Shown here in pieces: positions 34,701 to 47,200 of a stretch of DNA of 64,000 nucleotides. Within the stretch, counting starts at the first letter, position 1. Each line of letters starts with the position of its first letter. Origin of the DNA: Celoporthe dispersa (Eukaryota; Ascomycota; Sordariomycetes; Diaporthales; Cryphonectriaceae). The DNA lies in the NCBI GenBank assembly GCA_016584495.1, contig WAID01000007.1, positions 1,474,001 through 1,538,000 of the forward strand, written 5' to 3'. A program made the position numbers and the translations under genes. Under the pieces are notes generated by a model that was given only the letters and a program-made list of their open reading frames with translations, did not search any database and was not told the DNA's origin.

Positions 34701-37700
34701 CGGCGCGGGACGCACCTCGACCTACTTGCTACCCTAACCAGATTGAAGCGTTTGAGAGACGAGCTGAACCAGGACCTTGGCCTCGTCCCTGCAAGACATT
34801 GACATGGACATCGCCTGGGAGCAGGTACTCGCGAATCCATCAGTCCACTGCCTCTTGTGATTCCATCATGACAAGGTCTTTTCCTAGACGGCCAACGGCC
34901 TATCAGTCTAGGCGACCGCTGCGGACAGTCGGATCACCTGCTCTGTCCCCAATACCACCATCGCAAAATCTGACGAGTCGCTCAAACGCCCAAAGTTCGA
35001 GGGCTCCGGCGGACAGTGACCTTGAGCCACGAATCCTCCAAGCAGACAATCTGGGTCGATTCTACTCCGTCGACGCAGCAGGGAGCGAGGGAGGGTCGCA
35101 TCACCACCCGTCTCTCGAGAATCTACATGCGACAAAATGTGGCGTCTTGCCTGAGCGGTATGGGCTCCATGCTCTTATTTGATGCTTATGAAATGCTATC
35201 GTGTCATGGGAGCGGCATACGCGCTACTACATCATCCTGCATTGCAACGTCGCTGTCGCTGTCGTCCAGGCAGTTAGGCATTCAAGACAGCTGTTCAGCT
35301 GCATGATCTGCGAAGCGACAAGTGGCACACATTGGTCTAATGCAGGAGCTCCCATCGGGATACACAACACATGCGCCAGCTGTTCCTCTCGAGAAACGTT
35401 GTGCAAATCTCCATAAGCACAATACCTCTGTTGGGAAAGACCCGGGGTATGGATCCATTGAGCCCGCTAATCCAACCCCTCTCCGTGAAGACAAGTACGA
35501 ACTCGTTGTGCTACGTTTTGTGTCCAGGTCTCGTGGGAATTCTTCGCTCGCTTGACCCCTCTTCCATGTCCAGGTCGAGCCAACCGTGAGACACACATAC
35601 TGGCTTGCTACAGATCACAATGTAGAATTGACATCAGATCCACAGCCAGAGGCCCAGAGGGCTTCTGCCCCTACCCGCGATCCGAGACGAGCTGCAAGAC
35701 CCTAAGCCCTGTCGCCGCCCGGAACGTGGTCTACGACATGTGAAGAAGTGGCATTGCATCTAGGGATTAACCTCTTTTGGTCGAGGTCTTGCAGGAGCAG
35801 AGACTTTGCCATCCTCTCACCGGCAGTAGGTGGCACGTTGAGTTCAGCACACAATGGCAAAGTCCCTTCCGCCGACGCGAAGCGACCCGGAATCCCCGAA
35901 AATATCAGCGCTGCCAACACACATTGGCAGTGTGTGTGCCTCAAAGGTGCGGTCGTCTTGTCTTGTTGGGATGCCAACCTGGAGAGTGCGCTGGCCCCTC
36001 AACCTGGCAGCTGAGCGGATACACCCATACCGCACGTCCCCTCTGTAGTGGTCCCAGGGAGGAGAGCACACTTGTGCCCACGGATGGGAGTGTGCGTGCA
36101 AGCATCGAGAAGAAACCTCTGGGAAACGAGTCTTCATGCCGACACAGCAAACCCGTCAGTGGGTGTGAGCTACTACCAAGTCTAACACCCAACAGGCGGT
36201 TATAGCCAGGGATTCCCCACACTCGGGCGCCGCAGAGGCAGGAGGGAGTCTCACGAAGTAGCAACAACGCCCACGCGACCCACGGGTCTGCACGCAGCGG
36301 AGGTCTGGTATGCCCAGCGTGTCGAGTACCTCGAGAGATGACACCTCGAGGTTCCCCTGCGGAGATGTAGCCCCGGCACTGCCATGTTCTCTCGCTCTCG
36401 AGGGCGGTTCGCAGACAATTACAATTGAAAATTATAACCTGTGGATGGTCAAGGTGGAGCAGCGGCTCCAGACCGGTGTGAAGTCTGACGACCTGACCGC
36501 CGAATGTCAACCATCCTCACGGACGCAAAAGACCAGTCGCATCCTCTTGTTACCCACCCAGTTCGTGCCGTCAGCTCCATTTGACGAAGCAATCGTGCCA
36601 GCAGGACCTGCAACCTAACAAAAGCAGACAGTCATCTGGTAAAAGCAAGTTGGGGCTTCATGCAAGGTGCATGGGTCCATCGTTGACCGGTCAAGCACTT
36701 GGAGGGAGGCAAGGCCAAGCAAGTCCCACCCTGTCGGTTGCACCACGAAATCCAAGATGCCCAGACCTCCTCTACGAAGATCATGCTTCTTCGCCTTTTC
36801 CACGCATCCGGACAAATCGCCGTGTTTGTGCTCGACTGCCTGGGTTGTGCACAAGCGTACTGTGCGCGGTACGGACTGTTGTCTTCTTGCTGAGTAGCAG
36901 GTACTCCGGAATCCATCGACCCACCCAGGCGGCCCGCAGGACGATGAAGGCTCCCTTCTTTTTTTTCTTGATTTTTTTCTTCTTCTCTTGATACCTCCCC
37001 TACCCGACGCCACCATCACCGCCCCCCTCCCCCCCCTCTCAGAGATCCTTAAGCCAACGTGCACAGAAAGGAAAAAAAAAAAGGTTTTCGTATCAGGTAG
37101 ATCCATCAGACTAGCCTGCCCCTAGGCTCTCAAAGGCTCTAGGCACCCTCCCCCGCAGTTAGATGTACATCATTTTGTCTTCATCCAGGAACGAGGCGGG
37201 ACCAGAGTGAGGTACTCGTCGCGAGACTCGTCCTAGGCTTGGCACTACGGGCTCACCAGCCGTCGATGGCCCTGTGTCAGCAACATAGCATGAACGCGTT
37301 CCTATCCGGGTGCCAGAGCTGTAGGGTGGTGCTGGATGCGCAGGTCATGGACACGTCACGCACGAGTAGGCTGATCCTGTGAACGGCGTCTCATGATCGA
37401 GAAGGAGCATATCGAGTCGTTGCCCGTGCTGTTCCTCCCTCGTGTGCTGTGCAGCGAGGTTGGGAGGGGTCTAGATCCTCCCAGCTGGGCTGGCCAGCGC
37501 CCGACGTGTCTGGCTTGCTGCTGTGTTCAAGAGCAACAGCGCAACACAGCACAGGCGGAACCACACGTCGGCCACGGCGGCAGGCGATGGCGTGGCCATT
37601 CCTGAGAACTCGTCGAGGCGGCTGGTGGCCGCGGGCGCAGAGGGGCCCCGCTTCGTGCGTCGTAGAGCTTTTCTCGGGTGTCTGGCCTTGCCGCGCCAGC

Positions 37701-37791
37701 GTCTGTCCACCAGGTCCATCAACATGGTCGTCGCTGCCATACCGACCTGACCATTCGTTGTAGACAGGTCCATCCATCGCCAGAGGCTCTC

Positions 37792-37830
37792 GGGGGGGCA
37801 GGGCAGGGCAGGGCAGGGCAGGGCAGGAGG
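37792..37830 (+). repeat. GGGCA pentanucleotide repeat with G-quadruplex pattern
   Basis: Seven G bases followed by six consecutive GGGCA units. At least four GGG tracts separated by two-base loops fit the canonical intramolecular G-quadruplex pattern on the + strand. Confidence 0.85.
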
Positions 37831-38375
37831 GCTGCCAGAGCCTACTTCCCTCCCCCCTTCATAGGTGTGAAGCCAACGGGCATCATCATCAGCCTCGTGG
37901 GTCGACCGAGCCAGTGTAGACGTAGGCATTGTGTGATCAGCACTGATGAGAAACCACGGCGGGCGCTGCCCTCGCGTCAGGCAGTGATGTTGTCGCTGTG
38001 CCTCAATTTGACTCCTAGCGACGCGCTCAGCGTGGGTGTCGTCTCGATCCGAGACAGCCTCCCCCTGGTGATTCTCACAATTGCCACGCAGCCACATGGG
38101 CGGAAGGGACGAGCAAAAGGCGGGGGGAGGGGGGCACCTGCCTCGGTCTCTCCAAGGCCACTCAACCGCCTCTCTCAAGCCACCTTCTGTTTGGCGCATC
38201 GCCCTCGCGACTTGCCCTCCTCTAAGGACTGGTAGCCCAACTCTTTGGGCCTGCGGTGGCCTTTCGACACACTCCAAGCAGCCTCTGCAGCGGATGCTAG
38301 AGATCTCCAAGTGCTGAGGCATATCCCCACCACAAGGCAGATACACATCCCTCTAGCCTCGCAGCGATAAGCCCA

Positions 38376-38451
38376 TGTCCTCGTCCTCGTCCTCCTCGTC
38401 GTTCTCCTGCTGCTTCTGCTGCTGCTTCTGCTGCTGCTTCTGCTGCTGCTA
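38376..38451. repeat. TCG/TCC and CTGCTGCTT trinucleotide-type repeats
   Basis: A CTCGT/CCTCG stretch followed by four near-perfect copies of a CTGCTGCTT nonamer. On the minus strand it lies inside an open frame and would encode Ser/Arg repeats, but that frame is not otherwise supported. Confidence 0.8.
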
Positions 38452-39372
38452 CTAGCTGTGTGGCCTGCTCTTTGTGGATTTCGCCTGCGTTTGTACGAGC
38501 CACCCATCCCGGCCGATGCAGGTCGGTGCTGGACCAATTCCAAGAAAGCGGGCTGACCGATGCCAGCAGCTGCAGAAGCACCTTGTTGTGCCACCCTCCT
38601 CGACCTCGATCCGGACATCACCTCGCTGGAGTCTCGGCCGGGGGGGGGCGTGGGGACGAGCTGTCAATCGCCCACGTAAGTCCTCTGGCCAGCTGTGCAT
38701 CCCTGGGCACGGCAAGGTTGCGGCTCGTTGTCGTCGTACCGGGGCAGTACCTGAGGCTCAAAAGCAAGTCGCGCCCCCAGCTGGTGACGCAATAGACTCG
38801 CCGAGGACAAGTCACGATTCGCTGTCCAAAGTCTCCGGCGTTGTGACTTGTCACGACCCGAGGGAGTCAACTTGCCTCCCTTGTCCAATCTTGTTGTATC
38901 GCAGTCGCCATAGGTCCAGCCGTCCGCGAGGTGCCAGGCAATTGGACGTGGAGCGGACGCAGGCTGGTACCCACACGCCCACGAGGGCCTCCCCCTGATG
39001 TGAGATGGGTTGACTGGGTCTCTGCTAGTTCCTCCAGGAAAGACTTCCCATAGGTGTCGCCCAGGCCCACACACGGCGCGGCCCGGGCTAGACCAACGGA
39101 GTGGACAGCGGCGGCCTGCTCCCCCGGATGTTAGTGCAGGGCTGTACGTACGTACGTGACTGAGAGTACTTGGGAGGTACTTCGTACAATGAACAGCACG
39201 GGGCTGACAGCGAGTCTGACCAGAAGACGCTGTTTTCGAGACCCACCGGACACAAGAGCACCGCCCACAAATGTCCCTTGGCCCGGCCTCGACAGGATAT
39301 ACAGAGACGACAGGCCGACTCCCGGCCAAGTCCTGCTGCTTCGAGGGCAACACGTCTGCCCCCAGGCTCAAG

Positions 39373-41204
39373 ATGGACCTGAGCGAGCGAACGATACGCG
39401 ATGTTATACACCCAACAGCAATCCTTCGTCCTATCGACGACCAGCCGGTTCAGGCCCAGGCCCAGGACCCAGCAGCCCAGACTGCTGGGCCCTCGTGGGA
39501 GGACTCGCAGTTGAACCCAAAGAACCGAATCGACAGCCTAGATCCTCCCAAATCACCGCTGTGGATGATCGACGGATGCACCGCCCTGGGCATGCAGTTC
39601 TATGCAGTCCCCTTGTTCCTCGGGGCAATCCCGCCTATACGCTGCGATGTCTGTATAGACGAGGCCGCCACAGAGTCGCCGCTGATCCGAGAGCTCCTCG
39701 ATCTAGACACCGTCTTCCACACGCGCGACCGCGCCCGAGTTCAACGACAGGGCGTCTGCTCCTATGTCCTCAGGGCGTTGCAGACATGGTCCACGCGATA
39801 CGGGCTCGACAACGTCCGTGATGTCTATTACAACTCTCCGTTCGGCGCTCGAATTGTCTTCCGTGACCTCCCTCTAAGCGTCCGAGACGTCGACATCCGC
39901 GTTATAGGCAACGACGCGTTCGAGCTTCGCCATTCCACGGCATCAGAGCTGGCAGAGATGTGGAACATGAGAGCCGAACAGCTGCCTCCGACGCTCGACA
40001 TCCTCGACCTGGCATTCGTTCGGCAGCTTCACGACAGCGTGTGCGTTGTTCGATACAAGACAGACCAAGATTACACCGGCCACCACGAGGGCGCCCGGGA
40101 GGGGCAGTGGGTGCTCAAGGCTCTTATGAATACCGTCAAGTACATGTATCACGAGCTCCGCAACCTCCTGAGCATACCACCGCACCCAAACATTGTCGCC
40201 AGGCCGGCCAGGCTGGTGGTGAAGAAGCATAAACTAAACCCGAACAGGGAGATCGTCGTGGGCTTCCTGTTGCCATTCCACACGGGCGGCGGCCTCCGGG
40301 ATGAGCTCCCGCTGCTCCGGATGAACCACCAGCTTCTGCTGAAAGACCAGGTGCGCTGGGCCCAGGACATCTGCTCAGGTATGCTGCACATCCGCTTCAG
40401 AGGCAACACGTACTACCCCGACCTCCGTCTCGACCAGATTGTCTTCCCCGCAGGCGAGAAGCGTCCGATCCTCCTCGATTTCGAGCAGAGAGGTGTATGG
40501 GTCGAGTTCGGACCACCAGAGGTCAATGCCATCGAGTACATACGGATCCTCGCCCTCGACGAAGAAGAGCAAGCAGACGACGACCTCGGCTTCGACGGGT
40601 CCTGGCCCCCCGCAAGCGCTTCGTCGGCATCCTCGACCGCCTCCTGCCCGAATGGAGGAGACTCACAATCGGCGTCACCTATTACGACAACCCGCCCGAG
40701 GGCTACAACATCCCCTGGATATGTCTCACGCGGCGCGAGCAGGAGTACGCAGAGGTATACATGCTGGGCCGGCTGCTGTGGTGCATCTTCGAGGGCATGT
40801 CCGCCCCGCAGAGGGCGGCCGTCTGGCAGTCCTACCAGAACGAGCCCGATCTCGAGTTCCCAGAGTTCAGGCGCACGCCGCCTGAGCTGCGCGGCCTCAT
40901 CACACAGTGCACGAGGGGCCAGAGGGGTCAGCTGAGCGACCACATCACCCGCAAGAGGAGCAAGATCGTGCTTAGGGACGACCCCGAGAGGGGTGACGGC
41001 ACCGAGGCCGAGATACGTGCTGCGGCCAGGGCCTTCTGGACGAAGGAGGTCGGCTGGGCGGAGGGGTTTGTGCTTGAGAGGGAGAAAATGATGAGGGAGG
41101 GGACGTGGGAGGAGAACACCTTTAGGCGGCCGACACTTCAAGAGGTCGCCTCCGCGCTGGATACGTTCCACAGAGAGGTGGTTCAGGCAGGGCACGGACA
41201 GTGA
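39373..41204 (+). CDS. Protein-kinase-like protein with altered catalytic motifs
   Basis: About 610 residues without introns. The C-terminal half follows a protein-kinase fold order: a possible ATP-site Lys in GQWVLKALMN, a hinge-like GFLLPFHTGGGL, then YPDLRLDQIVF (about residue 348) where HRDLKxxN is expected and LLDFEQRG (about residue 369) where DFG is expected, and helical C-lobe blocks such as YAEVYMLGRLLWCIFEG. The first 250 residues match nothing I know. The catalytic Asp is kept, but His and Arg of HRD and Gly of DFG are changed and the metal-binding Asn is Gln, so activity is uncertain; many fungal genomes carry such divergent kinase-like genes. One frame break lies in the six-C run at 40606-40611, where one missing C separates DGSWP from RKRFVGILDRL. 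Start chosen at 39373; an in-frame ATG at 39271 would add 34 residues of poor composition. Confidence 0.66.
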
Positions 41205-42598
41205 GAGCTCGATGAACATGTCTCTGAGCGTATGCTATCTGTCACGAATGTGCACGGCCGAGCAGACTGGGAATATGGGACGTCGGAGTGCCGGGCTTTC
41301 AGAAGAGATCAAGAGACTAGGCGCATGATAGGATGGTTTGGGATCGGGACAACACCAACAGGAGGAAAACAAAAGAAGGAAAAGGGAAAAAAAAAAGAAA
41401 GGAAAGTGGCATGTGGTTATGAAGTGTATAATTCCATTAATTGTTAATTGGCAGCACTTTTTCTATTTTACTATGATATGGACAGCCCCAGCTAGCCAGC
41501 CAGCTAGCCGGGCAAAGAACACTAGCAAAAGTACAAAGCATACATCCCCTCGCCCACATCTCTGGTCTGGCGGCCCAAGATCATGACTTCTTGTCTACAA
41601 GCTTTCCCAAGAAGCGGTGGGGCCAGACTCTGAGCAGAGATGTAGCATGGGCAGCGAAGAGGGGGGAGGGAGGGAGGGAGGCGCTGGTGCCGCGCTGGCC
41701 AAACACGTAGGAGGGGCGTCAATAATTGTGAGAGTCGGAATCAGAGGGGGGAAGGGGGCCGTGGGGATCCCAGAGAGCTACAGTATAGACCTACGGCGAC
41801 GAAACTAGGGAAAAAAAGAATTTGTGACACTTGGCCCATGTACACTAAAACTATCAGCCGCTGTGTGTGGATCTATCTGAAAGGAAACTAGTCATGTAGA
41901 GGACCTTGGAGGGAGGAGTAGGGGGGGAGGGAGGGGGGACCTGGGGACGCAAGCATGGATGGATCATATCAGAAACCAGGGAGTGGCGAAGAAAAAAAAA
42001 GAGCTCGATCGGCACTTGACAGCTGAGCAGCGCACGTGAGACCTGCCGAGCTAGATTGTGATACCTATATACGCTACCTGAACGAGAGAAGAGATTCATA
42101 ACGGCGGAAGAAGGAGAAAAAGAAAGAAGATGCAGATGGTAATGGTGGGATTTTAAAAAGAACCAGATGAGGAGGAGAGAAATGAGGAGAGCAAGACTCC
42201 ACGGCCTTGGAACCCTGGACTGCCTGGCATCCCAGAGGCCGGCAGAGGTGGGTTGTGGGTGTCTGAGTTGGGCATGTCTGGTCCAAGGAACGCCAGGCGG
42301 CACCGTAGTTCAGGTGAGATATAAGTAACTTTGAAAGAAAGTGATATTTCTAAGAGAACAAACATGGAATGGAAGAAGAAGAAGAAGAAGAAGAAAAAAC
42401 CCGACAAATCTCTAAGCTTCCGGTCAAGCGCCTTCCCACATCCTCTTACTACGAACGTCTATGCTTCTTGACAATCCTGCATGTTCCTTTTGTGTGTGTG
42501 TGTGTGTGTGTGCGTGTGTGTGGTTGTCGGTGTAATGATATGGTATTCTTTGATGGCTTTCTGATGTTACTGGGAAGGAGGTCGGGGGGTTCTGCCGG
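41205..42598. other. Convergent intergenic region
   Basis: Lies between the 3' ends of the kinase-like gene and the SWIM gene and probably holds both 3' untranslated regions. It contains an A-rich stretch (41,375-41,400), G-rich tracts (41,655-41,690, 41,905-41,940), an AAG run near 42,373-42,396 and a TG repeat at 42,490-42,522. No gene seen. Confidence 0.55.
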
Positions 42599-44290
42599 TC
42601 ATCTTGCCCTCTTCGCCCCTCCCTGGCGTCCACTGCCATCCCCACTGCTCCGCTTGCTGCCGACCGAGCTTCCCCCGCGGCCTACATCTGCCCGCGAGCT
42701 CCCTTGCCCTGCAAACCCGGGGCGTGTCGGCGTGGCAGCCGGGCGGCTGCTCCTCATGAGAGAGATGAGGTCACGCAGCCGTCTCATGTACCCGGCCGGC
42801 GGTTCGCACGTGGAGAGGTGGGCCTCGATGTCCTCCAGCGTCTCGATCCACTGGTTCTGCTCGGGGAGCTGGGAGAGCGTGTCGAGGACGAAGGAGGTTG
42901 CGGGGCTGGACTGTGAGCCGATGAGACGCCGATAGAGGTTGTTCTGTGCTGGGGTTGCTGGCGGCGGGGAGGAGGCGGGAGATGTGCTGCTGCTCTTGCT
43001 AGGGCTCCCGGAGGGGCCAGGTGCGGACGCTGTGGTGGCGGGAGCGCTAGGGGCCAGCGTTGACAGAGGAATATCGCGGTTCCAGTCGAACACGACAGTG
43101 TGTAGTATTCGGACCAGCGTTCGTGCCGCGCTGGCCCGCTCCGAGGGTGAAGGAGCATCGTCTCGGTTCTGCAAGAGGCTTTGGATCCTCGAGACGGCGC
43201 GCAGGACGTGTGCTGCTGCCCACGGGACGTCCCGAGGACCCTCAGCCGAGTCTGCCGTGGCTCCTCTGGTGGGAGGTGGCTGCTGTGAGTAGGCGTTCAA
43301 GGCACTGAGCACACGGTCGACGTGCTGCTGGATCTTACGGAACGGATCACGGGCTTTAGAGGATGGCGGGAGGAGGTTGAGGAAGTAGGCAAAGAAGTCG
43401 TTGTTGGTGACGAGCATCTTGGCGACGGTCTTTGTGAGGTCATCGTATGTGATGATGTCGTGATCCCGAAGTGTGGAGCCGCCTTTCTCGAAGATGTCGT
43501 TGCGGTAGTGTTTGACCGCCAGGTCGTCTGCGTCTGATTTTGCTACCGCCGCTAGGATCTCGCGTGTCTCGTGCAGACGTACCGGGTTGGCCTCGGCTTT
43601 GGAGTCCGGGGAGCCAACGTCGCAGTGTAGGCTGCTGGAGAGCAGGTCGAGGTGGAAGCTGGAGATCCTCTCGAAGGGCTGTCCCATGCCCGCCGAGGCC
43701 CCCGAGGGCTCGAGCTTCTGCACCGGCGCGTCCAGGAGCTGGTCCGAGCTGATCGAGTTGATCTGGTCCAGGAGATAGATCAGGTGCCGACATGGCCTGT
43801 CGCTGTCCTGCATGCAGTTACACCTCGGGCTGCTGTACTTGCTGCCGGGCGACCCGATCCGGATGGACCGAGGCACCACCTCGTGAAGCTGAAAGGCGTA
43901 GAACTGGCTGTCCTCGTCCTCCTGCTCCTGGTTCAGCTGGCACCACTGCAGCACCAGGGAGGGGGGCTCGGAGGCCGGCGTCCCGCGGAAGAGCTGTCTG
44001 ACCTCGGACTGGGTGTCAGGGTCGAGGCCTGAGATGTCGTAGCTGATCCTGGTCGCCGGCGAGAAGACGATAGTGCTGCTGTCCTCGTCCTCATCGTCGT
44101 CGTCGTCTTCCTCCATCGAGGTATCGCTGGCCTCATCGTCGCTGGAGGGGTCTGTTGACGCAGCAACAAGGCTCCTGGGGACCTCGCCGCGGCGGGGCCT
44201 CTGGCGCTGGCCGGCGGAACGTGTGACGGGGCCCATGCTTTCTAGGGAAAGCCGACTGAGTTGGGAGGTAGGGATGGAAGAAGAAGACAT
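42599..44290 (-). CDS. SWIM-type zinc-finger protein
   Basis: Single-exon gene of 563 codons. A SWIM zinc-binding motif, CxCx7CxH, is visible as CNCMQDSDRPCRH (Cys157, Cys159, Cys167, His169), followed by LIYLLDQI. SWIM domains bind DNA or proteins in MuDR-type transposases, MEKK1-like kinases and Sws1/Shu2 recombination proteins, but no transposase, kinase or ubiquitin-ligase domain accompanies it here. The N-terminus has an acidic stretch (about residues 59-71), suggesting a nuclear protein; the middle is helical (DPFRKIQQHVDRVLSALNA); a Ser/Pro/Ala-rich linker follows; the C-terminus is Gly/Arg/Lys-rich. Start is the ATG at 44290; the open frame extends upstream without another ATG. No frame break is needed. 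The exact role is unknown. Confidence 0.78.
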   Translation of the reverse strand: MSSSSIPTSQLSRLSLESMGPVTRSAGQRQRPRRGEVPRSLVAASTDPSSDDEASDTSMEEDDDDDEDEDSSTIVFSPATRISYDISGLDPDTQSEVRQLFRGTPASEPPSLVLQWCQLNQEQEDEDSQFYAFQLHEVVPRSIRIGSPGSKYSSPRCNCMQDSDRPCRHLIYLLDQINSISSDQLLDAPVQKLEPSGASAGMGQPFERISSFHLDLLSSSLHCDVGSPDSKAEANPVRLHETREILAAVAKSDADDLAVKHYRNDIFEKGGSTLRDHDIITYDDLTKTVAKMLVTNNDFFAYFLNLLPPSSKARDPFRKIQQHVDRVLSALNAYSQQPPPTRGATADSAEGPRDVPWAAAHVLRAVSRIQSLLQNRDDAPSPSERASAARTLVRILHTVVFDWNRDIPLSTLAPSAPATTASAPGPSGSPSKSSSTSPASSPPPATPAQNNLYRRLIGSQSSPATSFVLDTLSQLPEQNQWIETLEDIEAHLSTCEPPAGYMRRLRDLISLMRSSRPAATPTRPGFAGQGSSRADVGRGGSSVGSKRSSGDGSGRQGGAKRAR

Positions 44291-47200
44291 TAGTATGACC
44301 CGGGCCAGAGGAGGAGGAGGGGGAGGAGACAGGACTGCTGTGCTGTATAGTAGATACGGCGGGTCAGATGGTCCCTGTTGGGAGACGGCTGCCTGTGTGC
44401 CACATAGCGCGAACCTTAGGTAGCAACAAGTCTTTATACTGACCACCCTCACCCCCTCCCGATGTCTCCAACACACACAAGACCACCCCCATGCCGGCTT
44501 GCGATGGGTGGCTTGAGCGCAAAAGGAATATGTTGGAGGGTGGAGAGGAGAACGTGTGGGTAGTGAGGTCAGGACCGGGGGACCGAGGTGGGTCTGAGGC
44601 TGATATTGTGTCCTGGTGATCTTCTCCCATCCCTCCCGCTAGCTTATTGCTCCTGAACAAGCTGCCTGGCCTGTCTGTCTTTCCCAGACGGCACACCACC
44701 TCCCTCAGAGGAGAAGGAAGAGGAAGAGGGGGGGGGAGGGAGGGGCGCATTCTTTGACCGTTGCGGCTCTGCCACTAGCCAGGGTCTACCTCCTGCGACT
44801 TGCAGACGGGGGCCAGATCAGGGCTCGTCATTGGAAGTCCAGTTCTGCTTCGAAATGACCGAGAACGTCCTGGGAGATGAAGGTGAATGCTGCGCTTGAC
44901 AGGAGACGGCAGGTGGCAGAACGCCCACTGGACACTTGGCCAGCGGTTGGTGCGGTGCTGTTGCCAACGCTGCCGCGAGGACCAGCAGCCAGACAAGACC
45001 ACCCACGCAAGCAGCAACCTGTACCTGTCAGCAGCCTGGGCAGAGAGGAGACAGGCGGCAGCGCCTGGCAGCGTCTAAAATGACGAGCAAGGGAGGCACC
45101 CAAGCAGCCAGCAACGAGCGGCGCAGCGTCGTCCTGGCCGCACGGAGGAACAAGGCCCCCTGTCAGCCCTACCTGGACGTCAGTTGGTCAACAACAGCCT
45201 TGTAGGCGAAGTCGACAAGGCTTGTGGTCTGTGGTCAGGGCTGGTTGCTATTCTTGCAACCCAGGGCGAGGGAGCCTCGTGGCAGCCACGGGACTGAACC
45301 GACAAGAAGGAAGCGGCAGTGAAACATGGACGGTGTATCGCGCGGGACAGACCGCTCTGAAGCCAGCATGGCCCTCTCCCTGGCACGTTTATGTCGGCTG
45401 CCTGTCCTGAGCGTGGCTCATCGGCCAGCTGAGAGCTCACTTGTGCCGCAAGGACTCTGGAGGCCTACGGGGACGACCATGGCCATGCCGAGCGCATGAT
45501 CCTGTGATACTACTGCCATGGCAGCCAGACATGGAAATCGAGCTGTCAGGTATAACATCTCACGACAGAGCGAGTTGTGCGACTGACTAAAGGTCTGGGA
45601 AGTGGGGGGTCAGGAAAAGAAAAAATTCGGTCAGGCCTGGGCGGGTGGTGACGCTTGCGCTGAGAAGGTAGAGGAGGAAGAAGAAAAAGAAGGAAAAAGG
45701 AAAAGGAAGAGGGAGAGAGAAGGTGCGGATGAGGAGGATTCCCGGGTCGTGTGTCATTCTACCTCTCCTGGGCATAAGCCACTCCCATCAGGGGTATTGA
45801 TTGGCCGGCCGCCAGCTCTTTCCCCCTGCGCCTCGGGCCTTCCCACTGGGTGGTGCACCTGCAAAGGCCCTTTCCCTCTTTTTTTTTTCTTCCTTTTTTT
45901 TTCTTTTTTTCTTTTTTTCCTTTTCTTTCTCTTCCTCTGTTGGAGCAAACTCGTCACCGCCAGCCTATTTTCAGTCTCTACGGCCGTCATGCTGCGAATC
46001 TATATTCGAGAAGGATGAGGTGAGAATTCAATCTGTGCAACCATACCTGACGAGTCTCAGCTCGACCATCCTTTTTTTTTCTTTTTTTTTCTCTTCTTTC
46101 CCCCTCCTCTCTTTACCCCTTTCAAGACCTTGGGTAACATTTTCATCATCATCATCATCAGCGTGAGAGATAGATGCCTCCAGGCCCCATACCACACCTT
46201 TTCAACTTTCATCCCCCCCCCTCTCCTTTTCCATCGTCGCATTGTTGGATTGAATCCTCACAAACCCAAAGTTGCTTCCCGGTCGTAAGCTGCCCATTCA
46301 GCTCGTGGTCTCATTTGCCGCACACCCACAGACATTTCTCTCTCTCTCTCTCTCATTGTGTGTGTCCCTATTACGTATACACCTTAGGTCAGACAGGCCC
46401 TGCGGTGACCAACAACCCACAGCTCGATTCCTTCCGTCTTGTCTGCCTCTCCCTCGGCCCTGCTCTGGGGACTTGGATGGGGCACTGCAGGCATCGGGAC
46501 CCCGGGTGCTTCATCGTCCCGCCAGGAAGGTACTGTTGTTTTCCTTGGGCCCTGGGTCGATCCGAGCGCTGTGCTCCACAGCTCAGGACCCAGGACCAGG
46601 GCGCTCCTCTCCAGCCTGCCAGCCTTGTCTCTCAGGATCTCTCGAGGCGGAGGAGGGGTGATTACGGGAATATGCTTCAGTATCGACAAGGAGAGGGTGT
46701 CTCGACACGGCCGCCCAGCCCTCTATGTCTCACCCGGGCGAGCGTGTTGATGCACATGTTGAGGTCATCCTGGGCGCCCCTTGATAGACTGCTAGGACCA
46801 TCGCCATCATCCTCATCATATCTGCTACATATCGCACACGATGGGTGTGCCGGGACGCCTGGTCCCATAGCCCACCGCCCACGCCGCGGCCCAGTCGGCT
46901 TTCCTGCCTCTCTAGGAGACCGATAATTCCTCATGATCATCCCCCTCAGTCGCCTCTCTCTGCATCACCAACTAGCACTGCATACTAGGAGGGGGGTCCC
47001 TTGGCTGCCACGTCTCCACGCGATGGGTGGCTCCCGGACTTGGCCGCCCGGGCGGATATGCGGCCACCAGGCAGACCGGCAGCCAGGCAGGTCAATGCTG
47101 CATCTCACTCCCGACCCAAATCCCCTCGCTCGGTAGGCAGTCTCTGCTGCATGCCTCCAGGGGGAGACACTGGGACCTTGGGGGCCAGAGGTCTTGGCCA

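Larger units (their letters stand above)
31796..39372. other. Long unassigned region (7.6 kb)
   Basis: No intact gene recognised. A + strand ATG frame at 32,331-32,927 (198 codons) is the longest near a CT-rich leader but has biased composition and no domain. Between 33.0 and 37.1 kb, fragments in several frames on both strands have protein-like composition, for example LATLTRLKRLRDELNQDLGL (+, near 34.73-34.79 kb) and ITIENYNLWMVKVEQRL (+, near 36.42-36.47 kb), broken by stops, so old decayed coding sequence is possible. Also present: a CTC repeat at 31,879-31,908, a GGGCA repeat at 37,792-37,830 and a CTG-rich repeat at 38,376-38,451. Confidence 0.4.

Noticed and set aside
37471..38346. 291-codon minus-strand open frame
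   Set aside because: Starts with a non-ATG codon and includes translation of the GGGCA repeat; no domain seen.
46174..46926. 250-codon + strand open frame
   Set aside because: Begins with ATG but is Pro/Ser/Cys-rich without any recognisable block, overlaps open frames on the other strand and lacks splice support.
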